A stretch of DNA of 64,000 bases from Parvibaculum sp. (GTDB taxonomy: Bacteria; Pseudomonadota; Alphaproteobacteria; Parvibaculales; Parvibaculaceae), in the NCBI RefSeq assembly GCF_030651915.1, contig NZ_JAUSBV010000010.1:62001-126000 (forward strand), given 5' to 3'. Position 1 is the first letter of the stretch. Every line of letters begins with the position of its first letter. The notes beneath the pieces are model-generated. The model ran no database searches. It worked only from the letters and a program-made list of their open reading frames with translations, and was not told where the DNA came from. Positions 29,174 through 38,118 of the stretch are shown here, one piece after another. A program made the position numbers and the translations under genes.

Positions 29174-29806
29174 ATGATCGATCTCTATACCTGGACGACA
29201 CCCAACGGGCGCAAGGTTTCCATCATGCTGGAGGAGGCCGGGCTCACCTATGAAGTGTACCCGGTCAATATCGGTAAGGCGGAGCAGTTCGCGCCGGGCT
29301 TCCTGAAAATCAGCCCGAACAACCGCATTCCAGCCATTGTCGATCATGACGCTGATGACGGCTCGCTTCCCGTGTTCGAGTCCGGGGCCATCCTGATCTA
29401 CCTTGCCGAAAAGACCGGCAAGTTTCTGGCCGCCAAGGGCGCGCAGCGGGCCAAGACGCTCGAATGGCTGATGTGGCAGATGAGCGGTGTCGGCCCGATG
29501 TTCGGGCAGCTCAACCACTTCGCCAATGTGGCGCCCGAAAAGATCCCCTATGCGATCGACCGTTATGCAAGCGAAGCGGCACGGCTGATCGCCGTTCTCG
29601 ACAAGCGGCTCGGCGAAGCGCCGTTCCTCGGCGGCGACTATTCGATCGCCGATATGATTACCTATCCGTGGATTGCGCCGGCGCTCGACCTGATCGCCGG
29701 ACTGAAGCCTGAGATCGTCGGCGAGGCGGCTAACGCGCGGCGCTGGCTGGCCGAGGTTGGCGCCCGGCCCGGTGTGCAACGCGGCATGGCCGTGCCGAAC
29801 GTCTGA
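29174..29806 (+). CDS. glutathione S-transferase (YfcG/YghU-like)
   Basis: A 210-residue cytosolic protein. The thioredoxin-like half has DLYTWTTPNGRKVSIML and the glutathione contact NNRIPAIVD followed by FESGAILIYLAEK; the helical half has WLMWQMSGVGPMFGQ and GGDYSIADMITYPW. The TxxNxxK pattern in the first loop points to the Nu class (YghU/YfcG) that reduces peroxides or disulfides. Start at 29174 is preferred to 29138 because the fold begins there. Confidence 0.93.
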   Translation: MIDLYTWTTPNGRKVSIMLEEAGLTYEVYPVNIGKAEQFAPGFLKISPNNRIPAIVDHDADDGSLPVFESGAILIYLAEKTGKFLAAKGAQRAKTLEWLMWQMSGVGPMFGQLNHFANVAPEKIPYAIDRYASEAARLIAVLDKRLGEAPFLGGDYSIADMITYPWIAPALDLIAGLKPEIVGEAANARRWLAEVGARPGVQRGMAVPNV

Positions 29807-29974
29807 ACGGCACCGCGCCGGCCCGTTTTTGGTGAGTCAGACGTTAACCATTTTTTCAGGGGGGTCATGGAAAGTGGTTCCATGGGCAAGGGGGTTTCCT
29901 TGCTTCTTCGATGAACGGCGGGCGCAGATGGGCAATGGGCCGGGGGCGCCCCGTTCCTTTGAGGAGGAACCGGG

Positions 29975-30244
29975 ATGGCGCGTATGCAGCTCGACGGGAT
30001 CGAGAGGGGCGAACTTTCCGCCGAGGGTGGAAAGTGCGATGCGCTTTACAATCTCGGCCTGATGTATTCGACGGGCAGGGGCGTTGATGTCGATCTCGTG
30101 ACCGCGCATAAGTGGTTCAACCTGGCAGCGATGAAAGGCAGCAACGCGGCGCGGATGTGCAGGGCCGAACTTACCGTCGAGATGACGCCAACCCAGATCG
30201 CGGAAGCGCAGCGCCAGGCGCGCGAATGGCTGGCTAGCCAGTGA
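29975..30244 (+). CDS. small Sel1-repeat protein
   Basis: An 89-residue protein with one clear Sel1-like repeat (ALYNLGLMYSTGRGVDVDLVTAHKWFNLAA) and a C-terminal helix ending in QAREWL. There is no signal peptide. AGGAGG precedes the start by eight bases. Sel1 repeats mediate protein contacts; the partner is unknown. The 168-bp gap upstream holds no gene. Confidence 0.8.
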   Translation: MARMQLDGIERGELSAEGGKCDALYNLGLMYSTGRGVDVDLVTAHKWFNLAAMKGSNAARMCRAELTVEMTPTQIAEAQRQAREWLASQ

Positions 30245-30355
30245 TTTGCCGGGTCGATTCGTTCTACCCCCTTCTCCAAAGACGGTGACAGCCCCGCAGC
30301 GGCCGCTTATGTTCCGGCTTTTCGCCAGCGTCGCGCGACAGGAGAGACCGGGCCC

Positions 30356-31261
30356 ATGACCGACAATTCCGCCAACAACGGTCCGAGCGCCGACACAAAT
30401 GCGGTCGAAGACCTCATTCAAATCCTCGATCTCGAGCAGATCGAAGTGAACCTGTTTCGCGGCCACAGTCCGGACGTGAGCTGGCAGCGCGTGTTCGGCG
30501 GGCAGGTGATCGGGCAGGCACTGGTCGCGGCCTACCGGACTGTCGACGAGCGAATATGCCATTCGCTGCATGCTTATTTCATCCGGCCGGGCGACCCGAA
30601 AATTCCGATCCTCTACGAAGTCGATCGTTCGCGCGACGGCAAGAGCTTCACCACACGGCGCGTGGTGGCAATCCAGCACGGCAAGCAGATATTCAATCTT
30701 GCGGCGTCATTCCAGGTGCCGGAGACGGGCTTTGAGCATCAGGCGACGATGCCCGATGTGCCCGCACCGGAAGATCTGCCGAACGAACGCGAACTGCGGA
30801 AAGCCATCGAGGGCCGCCTGCCGCCCGAAATCGCCAAGCATTTTGCCAGACCTCGACCAATCGAAATCCGGCCGGTCAACCCGCAGGACTATATCGACCC
30901 GTCGCCAATGGAGCCGATGCAGCATGTCTGGTTTCGGGCCCGCAAGCAGGTCGGCGACAGCCCGGCCCTGCATCAGTGTATAACGGCCTATGCGTCAGAT
31001 ATGACGTTGCTCGATACCTGCATCCGGCCTCACGGTGTGAGCTGGCTCTCGGGGAAGCTGCAGACGGCCAGTCTCGATCATGCGATGTGGTTTCATGCGC
31101 CGTTCCGCAGCGATGAATGGCTGCTTTACACGCAAGACAGCCCGTCGGCATCGGGTGCGCGGGGATTCAACCGGGGCAGCATCTATACGCGGGCGGGCCA
31201 GCTTGTTGCCTCGGTCGCCCAAGAGGGGCTGATCCGGTATCACGGCAAATCGGGACGCTAG
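30356..31261 (+). CDS. tesB: acyl-CoA thioesterase II
   Basis: A 301-residue double hot-dog enzyme that hydrolyses medium and long acyl-CoA. It shows RVFGGQVIGQAL with SLHAYFIRPGDP in the first half and LDHAMWFHAPF with GSIYTRAGQLVASVAQEGLIR in the second, which are the TesB hallmarks. Length is normal. Cytosolic. No operon partner; the tRNA-Ser gene follows. Confidence 0.95.
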   Translation: MTDNSANNGPSADTNAVEDLIQILDLEQIEVNLFRGHSPDVSWQRVFGGQVIGQALVAAYRTVDERICHSLHAYFIRPGDPKIPILYEVDRSRDGKSFTTRRVVAIQHGKQIFNLAASFQVPETGFEHQATMPDVPAPEDLPNERELRKAIEGRLPPEIAKHFARPRPIEIRPVNPQDYIDPSPMEPMQHVWFRARKQVGDSPALHQCITAYASDMTLLDTCIRPHGVSWLSGKLQTASLDHAMWFHAPFRSDEWLLYTQDSPSASGARGFNRGSIYTRAGQLVASVAQEGLIRYHGKSGR

Positions 31262-31333
31262 GGGGCCCCTGTTGGGGGCAGGACGGATATCGCGCTTGAA
31301 GCCAGGCCCGTTCTTGGGCATACACGGGGGACC

Positions 31334-31426
31334 GGAGAGGTGGCCGAGTGGCTGAAGGCGGCGGTTTGCTAAACCGTTGTACAGTGTAAAGCTGTACCGT
31401 GGGTTCGAATCCCATCCTCTCCGCCA
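31334..31426 (+). tRNA. tRNA-Ser (anticodon GCU)
   Basis: The 93-base gene folds into a class II tRNA. GGAGAGG at the 5' end pairs with CCTCTCC before an encoded GCCA end. The anticodon stem-loop GCGGTTTGCTAAACCG carries GCT at 31368-31370, and a long variable arm (TTGTACAGTGTAAAGCTGTACCG) precedes the T arm GGGTTCGAATCCC. It reads AGC/AGU codons. The aryl polyene region begins about 240 bp downstream. Confidence 0.97.
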
Positions 31427-31669
31427 ATCCGCAAGATAAGCATTTGATTTAGTTGATATTTTCTGTGGAAGGATTTCCGCGCTCCGGCGGCCTCGGGCGG
31501 GGGCAGGCGCCATGCGCCTCGGCGGTCCGGGTCCCAGACATCAATAAAATCAACCGGGCCGTTCCGGCGTTGCGCCGCTCCTTCGAGCGATGATTAACAG
31601 CTTGAAATTTTCCATTTTCTACCAGAGGTTGAGCGGATGTTCGACAGTTCGGCCGCAGGGGGGAAGTGC

Positions 31670-32131
31670 ATGAGCAGGGGGTTCAGTTCTCAATTACGAT
31701 TCGCGGTTGCGGTTTCGTCTCTGTTTCTGGGGCTTGGCATTGCGTCTGCGCATGCCGCGGACAAGGTTGTGATGATGCCGGTAGATTTGGCTCTTGCGAC
31801 GCCAGACGCCCAATCCGCTTTGAATGGCTCGGTTGCCTTCTACTTTGGTGATACAGGGCATCCGCAAGTCACACAGTCCTTTGGCGAAATTGTTTCGAAC
31901 AAGCGGACCAATGCCTTCGCCAAGTCCGACGAAGTGACATGCCAACGCGTGGCGCTCTCGAGATTCATTGGGCTTCAGGAGCGTGCAAATCAGTTGGGCG
32001 GCAACGCCGTCGTCAATATTCGCAGCTATTTTCGTTCGAACGAAGTAAAGAGTGACACGCACTACGAATGCCATATCGGCTTCCTGATGTCGGGTGTCAT
32101 GCTCAAGGGCGAAGTCAGTCAGGCTAGCTGA
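31670..32131 (+). CDS. exported protein, excinuclease-ATPase-subunit-like family (misnamed)
   Basis: A 153-residue protein with a signal peptide (LRFAVAVSSLFLGLGIASAHA). The mature part contains CQRVALSRFIGLQERANQLGGNAVVNIRSYF and a conserved-looking C-terminal cysteine (YECHIGF). Proteins of this kind are annotated 'excinuclease ATPase subunit', although they are small, exported and have no ATPase motif. The second ATG is used as start; the ATG at 31637 is also open. It shares the lower-GC look of the ape operon and could be its first gene, but its role is unknown. Confidence 0.65.
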   Translation: MSRGFSSQLRFAVAVSSLFLGLGIASAHAADKVVMMPVDLALATPDAQSALNGSVAFYFGDTGHPQVTQSFGEIVSNKRTNAFAKSDEVTCQRVALSRFIGLQERANQLGGNAVVNIRSYFRSNEVKSDTHYECHIGFLMSGVMLKGEVSQAS

Positions 32132-32173
32132 CTGAGAAGAGCCAGTATTTCACTGTATCAGGGAGGGCTGGCG

Positions 32174-32938
32174 ATGCAGATCGACCGCACGTTGTCCGTC
32201 CCGACCGGTCTCACGGCCGCGTATGTGGAGTCGTGGGCGGCGATATTGCTCCCGACAGATGATGCCCCCGCGCGGCGACTTGGCGATTGTGCGGAGGAGG
32301 CGGATATCCCCGTCAATCTGCGACGTCGCCTAAGGCCGTTGGCGCGTATGGGGGTTGCCTGTGGCCTTGGCGTGGCCCCGCAGAGCGATTCAGATATTGT
32401 CTTCTGTTCACGCTATGGCGATGTCGCCCTTGCTCATCAGCTTCTTACCTCGCTTCTCGAAGGGGAGCCCATGTCGCCAGCCGGCTTTTCCATGTCGGTC
32501 CACAATACTGTTCCCGGGGTGCTCGATCTTGCGCGCAAGGCACGGATCGGTCACACGGCTATAGCGGCGGGCACACAGACACTGTCGACGGGTCTTATGG
32601 AAGCATGGCTCCGCCTTGCCGAGCGGCCACATTTGAAGCTCGTGCTGATATTCGTGGATCTCCCTCTACCGGAGATTTACCGCGAGGTTGCCGATTGTGA
32701 CAGGGGCGGATTGGCATTTGGGCTCCGTCTTTCTGCTGAAGCAGGTGCACACGCTCACGTCTCCCTGATGCGCACCCAAGATACCGGGGAACACGGCGAC
32801 GTTCTCGACGCTCCCCATGCGGAACTGTTGGCCCGGGAAATCATTTCACGTTTGCGGGGCGATACTCTTGAGACGCTGCGTTGGCGTTCGCAAGGTTCTC
32901 TCTGGTCGTTCGAAGGGAACACCGATGCTGCGGCTTGA
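32174..32938 (+). CDS. apeC: aryl polyene ketosynthase chain-length factor (ApeC-like)
   Basis: A short ketosynthase-fold protein of 254 residues (family ketoacyl-synt_2). The nucleophile region reads AIAAGTQTLSTG, with no cysteine, so it should be a non-catalytic partner that sets chain length together with the ApeO ketosynthase. FSMSVHNTVPGVLDLA is the family signature. AGGGAGG lies seven bases before the ATG. It opens the tightly packed operon. Alternative: an independent chain-length factor of a flexirubin-type cluster. Confidence 0.85.
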   Translation: MQIDRTLSVPTGLTAAYVESWAAILLPTDDAPARRLGDCAEEADIPVNLRRRLRPLARMGVACGLGVAPQSDSDIVFCSRYGDVALAHQLLTSLLEGEPMSPAGFSMSVHNTVPGVLDLARKARIGHTAIAAGTQTLSTGLMEAWLRLAERPHLKLVLIFVDLPLPEIYREVADCDRGGLAFGLRLSAEAGAHAHVSLMRTQDTGEHGDVLDAPHAELLAREIISRLRGDTLETLRWRSQGSLWSFEGNTDAAA

Positions 32939-33701
32939 TTATATCTGGCGGCTATTTGGTACGGGTCTTTCCTTTTCCTTCTTTGGCATAGGAGGCCTCG
33001 TGCTTTCACTCACCGTGTTTCCAGTAATGAACCTGGTGGTGCGGGACCGTGAGGCGCGTGCTCAATATGCACAACGGTTCGTCCACACGATGTTTCGACT
33101 ACATCGCAATTTCATGATTGTGATGGGCGTAATCGAGTTTGAAACGCACAATGCCGAAGCGCTGGCGCAGGATACGGGTGTTCTCGTCGTCGCAAACCAC
33201 CCGACACTCCTTGATGTCGTTTTGCTGATGTCGATGATGCACCGGTCGCAATGCATCGTGAAAGCGGATATCTGGCGAAATCCCTTCATGCGCGGCGTTG
33301 TCACAGCGACGAATTACCTTCGCAACGACGGCGACCCCGAAACGCTGCTGGCGGATTGTGCTGCGGCGCTCGCCGGCGGCAACAACCTCATCGTGTTTCC
33401 GGAGGGGTCCCGTACGGTTCCCGGTGCGCCTGTGAAGCTGCAACGCGGGGTGGCCAATATCGCAATCAGGGCGGGTTCGCCCATTCGGCTCGTAACCATA
33501 AAATGCGAGCCACCGACCTTGATGAAAGGCCAGAAATGGTACCATATTCCGCCGCGCCGAATGCATTTCACAATCACGGTACACGGACTGGTTGAAACCC
33601 AGACATATATAGGTGAGTCTGTGCCGTCGATTGCCGCGCGGCGCCTAAACGAGTATTTGGCCGGCTGGTTGATGGGGGAAGTGGGCCATGGAGCGGCTTG
33701 A
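32925..33701 (+). CDS. apeD: 1-acylglycerol-3-phosphate-type acyltransferase (ApeD-like)
   Basis: A 258-residue LPLAT-family enzyme with an N-terminal membrane helix. The catalytic motif NHPTLLD (HxxxxD) and the substrate motif FPEGSR are intact. In aryl polyene systems such enzymes help attach the polyene or a companion acyl chain to the lipid anchor. It overlaps apeC by 14 bases and the next gene by 14, showing translational coupling. Confidence 0.87.
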   Translation: MLRLDYIWRLFGTGLSFSFFGIGGLVLSLTVFPVMNLVVRDREARAQYAQRFVHTMFRLHRNFMIVMGVIEFETHNAEALAQDTGVLVVANHPTLLDVVLLMSMMHRSQCIVKADIWRNPFMRGVVTATNYLRNDGDPETLLADCAAALAGGNNLIVFPEGSRTVPGAPVKLQRGVANIAIRAGSPIRLVTIKCEPPTLMKGQKWYHIPPRRMHFTITVHGLVETQTYIGESVPSIAARRLNEYLAGWLMGEVGHGAA

Positions 33702-33954
33702 AGATCAAATTCGGCGCCTGATCATTGAGACTCTGAATCTGGAGGATATTTCTGTGCAGGACATCGACGAGGATGAGCCTCTCTTTGGGGAGGGCCTCGG
33801 CCTCGATTCGATCGATGCACTTGAGATCGGCATCGAAATTCAGAAGGTGTTTGGCGTGAAGATCGACTCAAGCGATGAAAATCTAGCGAGTTACTTTTCA
33901 AGTGTGAGAGAACTGGCCCGATTTGTTGCTCGACAGCAGGGTCCCGCAACATGA
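33688..33954 (+). CDS. apeE: acyl carrier protein 1 (ApeE-like)
   Basis: An 88-residue acidic four-helix protein. The phosphopantetheine attachment serine lies in GLGLDSIDALEIG. One of two carrier proteins in the operon; one is expected to carry the aryl starter and the other the growing polyene, but which is which cannot be read here. It overlaps apeF by four bases. Confidence 0.92.
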   Translation: MERLEDQIRRLIIETLNLEDISVQDIDEDEPLFGEGLGLDSIDALEIGIEIQKVFGVKIDSSDENLASYFSSVRELARFVARQQGPAT

Positions 33955-34202
33955 ATCGAGATGAGATTTATGAAATGCTGAAGGGCTTTCTCGTGGAACT
34001 CTTCGAGATTCCGGAGGAGCGGATTTCGCTCGATGCCCATCTGGCGAACGACCTCGACCTCGACAGTATCGACGCCGTCGATCTGGTGCTGAAACTTCAG
34101 GAATTCGCCGGCCGCAAGGTCTCTGCGGAGCAATTTCGGTCGGTGCGGACGGTTCGCGATGTTATCGACCAGGTCCATGAGCTTCTCGACCAAGCGTCCT
34201 GA
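33951..34202 (+). CDS. apeF: acyl carrier protein 2 (ApeF-like)
   Basis: A carrier protein of 83 residues with the attachment serine in DLDLDSIDAVDLV. It differs clearly from the first carrier outside the motif, so the two are not recent duplicates. It overlaps apeG by 26 bases. Confidence 0.92.
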   Translation: MNRDEIYEMLKGFLVELFEIPEERISLDAHLANDLDLDSIDAVDLVLKLQEFAGRKVSAEQFRSVRTVRDVIDQVHELLDQAS

Positions 34203-34758
34203 TTCCTGGGACACAGCGGTTACGGTCGCAATGTTGCTGATCCCGATCGGGACAGCGATCGGTTTGCGCTGGATTGGCCCATGGCCAATTATCATTGCGC
34301 TTGTGGCCTGTATTGCTGCGCGCATCTTGTTGCCGCGGACCGCGCCTGTTCCGGTGGCGATGACACTTTGTCTCATTGCTGTTGTTGTTGCGGTTCTGGC
34401 TGTCGGTAGTTTCGCCCCAGACCTGGCGGCAATGCTTTACCCGGTTTTCATGAGTGCTGGTTTGTTCGTTGTCTTCACCGCCACACTCGTCAAGCCCCCC
34501 AGCATGGTTGAGCGTTTTGCCCGCATTGTCGAACCGGATCTTGATGAGCGCGGCGTTCGCTATACGCGCAAGGTGACAGAAGTCTGGATTGTTTTTTTTG
34601 CGTTCAATGGCCTTGTTGCGCTCTGGACCGTTCAACAGAACGACCTTTTTTATTGGGGCCTCTATAATGGCTTCATCAGCTATTTGATCGCGGGGCTTCT
34701 TTTTGTCGGTGAGTTCTTTGTGCGCCAACGCGTGCGTTCGCAGAGCGGGGCGCCATGA
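34177..34758 (+). CDS. apeG: COG4648 inner membrane protein (ApeG-like)
   Basis: A protein of 193 residues with about five or six hydrophobic helices, no enzyme motif, and a loop YTRKVTEVWIVFF FNG-like typical of COG4648. In aryl polyene clusters this protein is always near the carriers and ApeH. Function unknown, perhaps assembly at the membrane. The start at 34177 (MSFSTKRPDSWD) is preferred over 34159. Confidence 0.78.
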   Translation: MSFSTKRPDSWDTAVTVAMLLIPIGTAIGLRWIGPWPIIIALVACIAARILLPRTAPVPVAMTLCLIAVVVAVLAVGSFAPDLAAMLYPVFMSAGLFVVFTATLVKPPSMVERFARIVEPDLDERGVRYTRKVTEVWIVFFAFNGLVALWTVQQNDLFYWGLYNGFISYLIAGLLFVGEFFVRQRVRSQSGAP

Positions 34759-36410
34759 CCAAGGACTTGTGGCAGCGTCTCTCGACTGCACCGAACGACA
34801 CGCCTGTCGCCACGGATGGAACACGAAATGCGACAGCGGGTACCATTCGCGGCGCAGCCCTGTCGATGGCGGAGCGCCTGAGCGGGGACGATGGTCCGGT
34901 CTTTGTCTTTTGCGAAGACGCAGCGAACTTCGTCGTGGGACTTGCCGGCGCGTTGCTTGCGGGCCGCGACGTGTGTTTGCCGGGTCATGCCGCGCATGAG
35001 TATCTAAATGAGATCGGCGTCCATCCTGGCGCGTTCATCAGCGATCTTGAGGGGGTCAAGTCGATTTCGGTTTCCGCCTATGCGGGGCACCAGCAGGCCG
35101 AGGGTCTTCCGACTGTGCCGGAAGGCCGGATCGGCTTCTTTACATCCGGCTCTTCAGGGGAACCGAAGCGCTGCATGAAGGTGACAAGGCAGCTAGCGGC
35201 GGAGGTCGAGGCGCTGGGCCGTCTCTGGGGTGCGCCACGAGGCGTGGTCCTGGGAACGGTCTCGCATCAGCATATCTACGGCATTCTTTTCCGTGTGCTC
35301 TGGCCACTTGCAACGGGCGTGCGATTTTTTTCGCGACAGTACGAGACCTGGGAAGCTGTCGCCGGACATCTCGAACCGAACGGCGTCATCGTTTCGAGTC
35401 CCGCGCATTTGAGCCGTATCCCCAATGCGGTTCGCCTTCCGCATGTGCCGTCGGCTATTTTTTCCTCCGGTGGGCCGTTGTCGACCGATGCAGCGGCATT
35501 TGCTTCTGCGCAATTTGGTGTCACGCCGATAGAGGTTTTGGGTAGCACGGAAACCGGAGGAGTAGCGTGGCGGCAGCAGACGGGAAAATCCGTTCCATGG
35601 ACAGCCTTGCCCGGGGTCTCGGTTCGTGCCGACGAGGAGGGTGCTCTTGCCGTGCGTTCGCCGTTCACCGGACATGACGAGTTTCTGTCGATGGGAGACG
35701 CCGTCGCTATTTCGGAAGATGGCCGCTTTACGCTGGGTGGCCGTCTTGATCGCATTGTCAAAATAGAGGGCAAACGCGTTTCTCTGCAGCGTGTTGAAGA
35801 TGCGCTCAGGAATCTGCCCAACGTCGTAGATGTTGCCGTCATCGATCTGCCCGCCCGACAAGGTGCGCTCGGCGCTGCCGTCGTCGTGCATGAGAACGAT
35901 CAAACGCTGCTCGCCACAATGGGGCGTTTTCGCTACTCAAGGCACCTGCGTACCGCGCTTAAAGATCGACTTGAGCCGATGGAATTGCCCCGTTTCTGGC
36001 GTTTTGTGCAGCGGATTCATGAGAACGCGCAAGGCAAGCGCGTCGCTGCCGACATTCGCGCGCTCTTCAGATCAGCCGAACTGCCGCAGATCGATGCGAG
36101 TGACATCAGCGGAGGTCGCGCGCGCTTTGAGCTTCGGCTGCAACCCGAGTTGCGCTGGTTTGAGGGGCATTTTCCCGGCCAACCCATACTTCCGGGTGTC
36201 GCCCAGCTTCACATTGCGGCTTTGCTTGCCGAACGAACGTGGGGCAGCGCCTTCGACGGAAGGGAGATGTCCCGCGTTAAGTTTCGCCATGTCATGCAGC
36301 CGGATGAGCGGATATCACTTACGCTGGTCAAGAGTGGATCGCGTCTTGATTTCCAGTATAGCCGCGAGGGCGAGGTGGTTGCGAGCGGCACGCTCAGGGG
36401 CAGTTCGTGA
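34755..36410 (+). CDS. fused acyl-ACP ligase (ApeH) and dehydratase (ApeI)
   Basis: Residues 1 to about 440 form an adenylation domain: FFTSGSSGEPKR (P-loop), STETGG, GRLDRIVKIEGKR, and the catalytic lysine in NAQGKR. It should activate the aryl acid and load it on an ACP. From about residue 455 a hot-dog domain follows, with WFEGHFPGQPILPGVAQLH, the ApeI/FabZ-like dehydratase signature. In the well-studied clusters ApeH and ApeI are separate proteins, so this is a fusion. The frame is continuous with no internal start, and it overlaps both neighbours by four bases. Confidence 0.88.
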   Translation: MTKDLWQRLSTAPNDTPVATDGTRNATAGTIRGAALSMAERLSGDDGPVFVFCEDAANFVVGLAGALLAGRDVCLPGHAAHEYLNEIGVHPGAFISDLEGVKSISVSAYAGHQQAEGLPTVPEGRIGFFTSGSSGEPKRCMKVTRQLAAEVEALGRLWGAPRGVVLGTVSHQHIYGILFRVLWPLATGVRFFSRQYETWEAVAGHLEPNGVIVSSPAHLSRIPNAVRLPHVPSAIFSSGGPLSTDAAAFASAQFGVTPIEVLGSTETGGVAWRQQTGKSVPWTALPGVSVRADEEGALAVRSPFTGHDEFLSMGDAVAISEDGRFTLGGRLDRIVKIEGKRVSLQRVEDALRNLPNVVDVAVIDLPARQGALGAAVVVHENDQTLLATMGRFRYSRHLRTALKDRLEPMELPRFWRFVQRIHENAQGKRVAADIRALFRSAELPQIDASDISGGRARFELRLQPELRWFEGHFPGQPILPGVAQLHIAALLAERTWGSAFDGREMSRVKFRHVMQPDERISLTLVKSGSRLDFQYSREGEVVASGTLRGSS

Positions 36411-38116
36411 ACGCGGTAAAACCCTGTGTGGTTATCCCAACATATCATCACGTGAGCGTCCTAGATGGCATCGTCTCCGGTCTGCGCATGCAGGGATTGC
36501 CGGTCATCGTTGTCGATGATGGAAACGAACCAGACGATGCCCGTCGTATAGCGGGCATATGTGCCGCACACGACGGCGTGGAGCTGTTGAGGCGCCATTT
36601 CAATGGCGGCAAGGGTGCTGCAGTTCTGGATGGCATTGAGCGGGCTGAGGCGCGCGGCTTCACACATGCGTTGCAGATCGACGCCGATGGGCAACATGAT
36701 CTTGCGCGTGTCGCCGATCTGTTGCGTCTTGCCAGCGCATATCCGACAGCGCTCGTCGTTGGCGAACCCGTTTACGATGAGACGGTCCCGCGCAGCCGTC
36801 GTTTTGCTCGCTGGATTACCCACATATGGGTTTCGATCAACACCGCGTCCTTCCGGATAGTAGACAGCATGTGCGGTTTTCGCATCTATCCCATCGCGGC
36901 GACTCTGGCCATCTCGCGGTCGGTGTGTGTTGCCCAACGCATGGCCTTTGACACCGAAATACTTGTGAGGCTTGTCTGGCGTGGTGTTGATGTCGTTACA
37001 TTTCCGGTTCCCGTTACTTATCCGCCGGGAAATTATTCGAACTTCGCAATGTGGGACGACAATCTGCGACTGTCGGGTATGCATGCGAAGCTCTTCTTTC
37101 TGATGTTAATGCGTCTGCCGTTTCTTCTTTTCTCGCGCATCCGGGTACGCCGCCGATCATCGCGGCATTGGGCCGCGATCGGTGAGCGGGGCAGCTATGC
37201 GGGACTCTGGATTTTGGGCGCTATCTACAAGGTGCTCGGCCGTCGCGTTTGTCTCGTTGCTTTGGCACCGGTCGTGTTTTTCTTTTTCCTGACTGGAGGA
37301 GAGCAGCGCCGGGGTTCACTCTTGTATCTCAGGCGCGCTCATGAGATGGGTTTTGTGTCACGGGCGCCCGACTTGTTCTTGTCGTTTCGGCACTTCTTGA
37401 CCTTTGCTTCCTCGGCGATCGACAAACTTGCTGCATGGACGGGCAAGATTCCGGCATCGTCGGTATGTGGAGTCGATGAAGGTGAATTCGACCGAGCCAA
37501 GAAGCAGGGCCAAGGCGCGGTAATATTCACCGCGCATTTCGGCAACCCTGAAGTCCTGCGTGCAATCGCGACGCTTCGACTTCGTTGGCGCATCAATGTG
37601 CTGGTTCATACGGCTCACGCCGTTCACTTCAATCGGCTTGTCAATGAACTCTCGGAGTCTTCCACCGTCCGTGTCATTCAAGTTACAGAGGTCGGGCCAG
37701 ATACAGCGATCCTGCTTCAAGAGGCGGTGGCGAATGGTGACTGGGTCGTTATGGCCGGTGATCGAATACCGGTGACCGGAAATGAGCGGATCAGCTGGGT
37801 GCCATTCCTCGGCAAGCCCGCGCCTTTTCCGCAGGGGCCACATATTCTGGCCGGTCTTCTCAAGTGCCCGGTTCATCTTCTCTTCTGTTTACGCGAGGGG
37901 GCGCATCACCGCATCTATTTCGAGCGCTTCGCGGAGAGGGTCGAGTTGCCGCGGAAAGGCAGGAATGAAGCGATCTCCGCCTCAGTGGCGCGATATGCCG
38001 AGCGTCTCGAAAGTCATTTGCGTATTGCGCCTTTGCAATGGTTCAATTTTTTCGACTTCTGGCATCCTGGGGGGCTCAAGCCGCCAGAACCAGCCGGGCA
38101 GTTAGAGGGGCAGTGA
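36407..38116 (+). CDS. apeJ: glycosyltransferase-acyltransferase fusion (ApeJ-like)
   Basis: Domain 1 (residues 1 to about 230) is a family 2 glycosyltransferase: VVIPTYHH, NGGKGAAVLDG and the DxD in QIDADGQHD. Domain 2 (about 280-560) resembles LpxL-type lipid acyltransferases, with TAHFGNPEVLRA (HxxxxE) and GDRIPV. Between them lies a basic, hydrophobic linker. The pair probably builds the sugar-lipid to which the polyene is attached. Length and order agree with ApeJ. Confidence 0.88.
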   Translation: MNAVKPCVVIPTYHHVSVLDGIVSGLRMQGLPVIVVDDGNEPDDARRIAGICAAHDGVELLRRHFNGGKGAAVLDGIERAEARGFTHALQIDADGQHDLARVADLLRLASAYPTALVVGEPVYDETVPRSRRFARWITHIWVSINTASFRIVDSMCGFRIYPIAATLAISRSVCVAQRMAFDTEILVRLVWRGVDVVTFPVPVTYPPGNYSNFAMWDDNLRLSGMHAKLFFLMLMRLPFLLFSRIRVRRRSSRHWAAIGERGSYAGLWILGAIYKVLGRRVCLVALAPVVFFFFLTGGEQRRGSLLYLRRAHEMGFVSRAPDLFLSFRHFLTFASSAIDKLAAWTGKIPASSVCGVDEGEFDRAKKQGQGAVIFTAHFGNPEVLRAIATLRLRWRINVLVHTAHAVHFNRLVNELSESSTVRVIQVTEVGPDTAILLQEAVANGDWVVMAGDRIPVTGNERISWVPFLGKPAPFPQGPHILAGLLKCPVHLLFCLREGAHHRIYFERFAERVELPRKGRNEAISASVARYAERLESHLRIAPLQWFNFFDFWHPGGLKPPEPAGQLEGQ

Positions 38117-38118
38117 AG

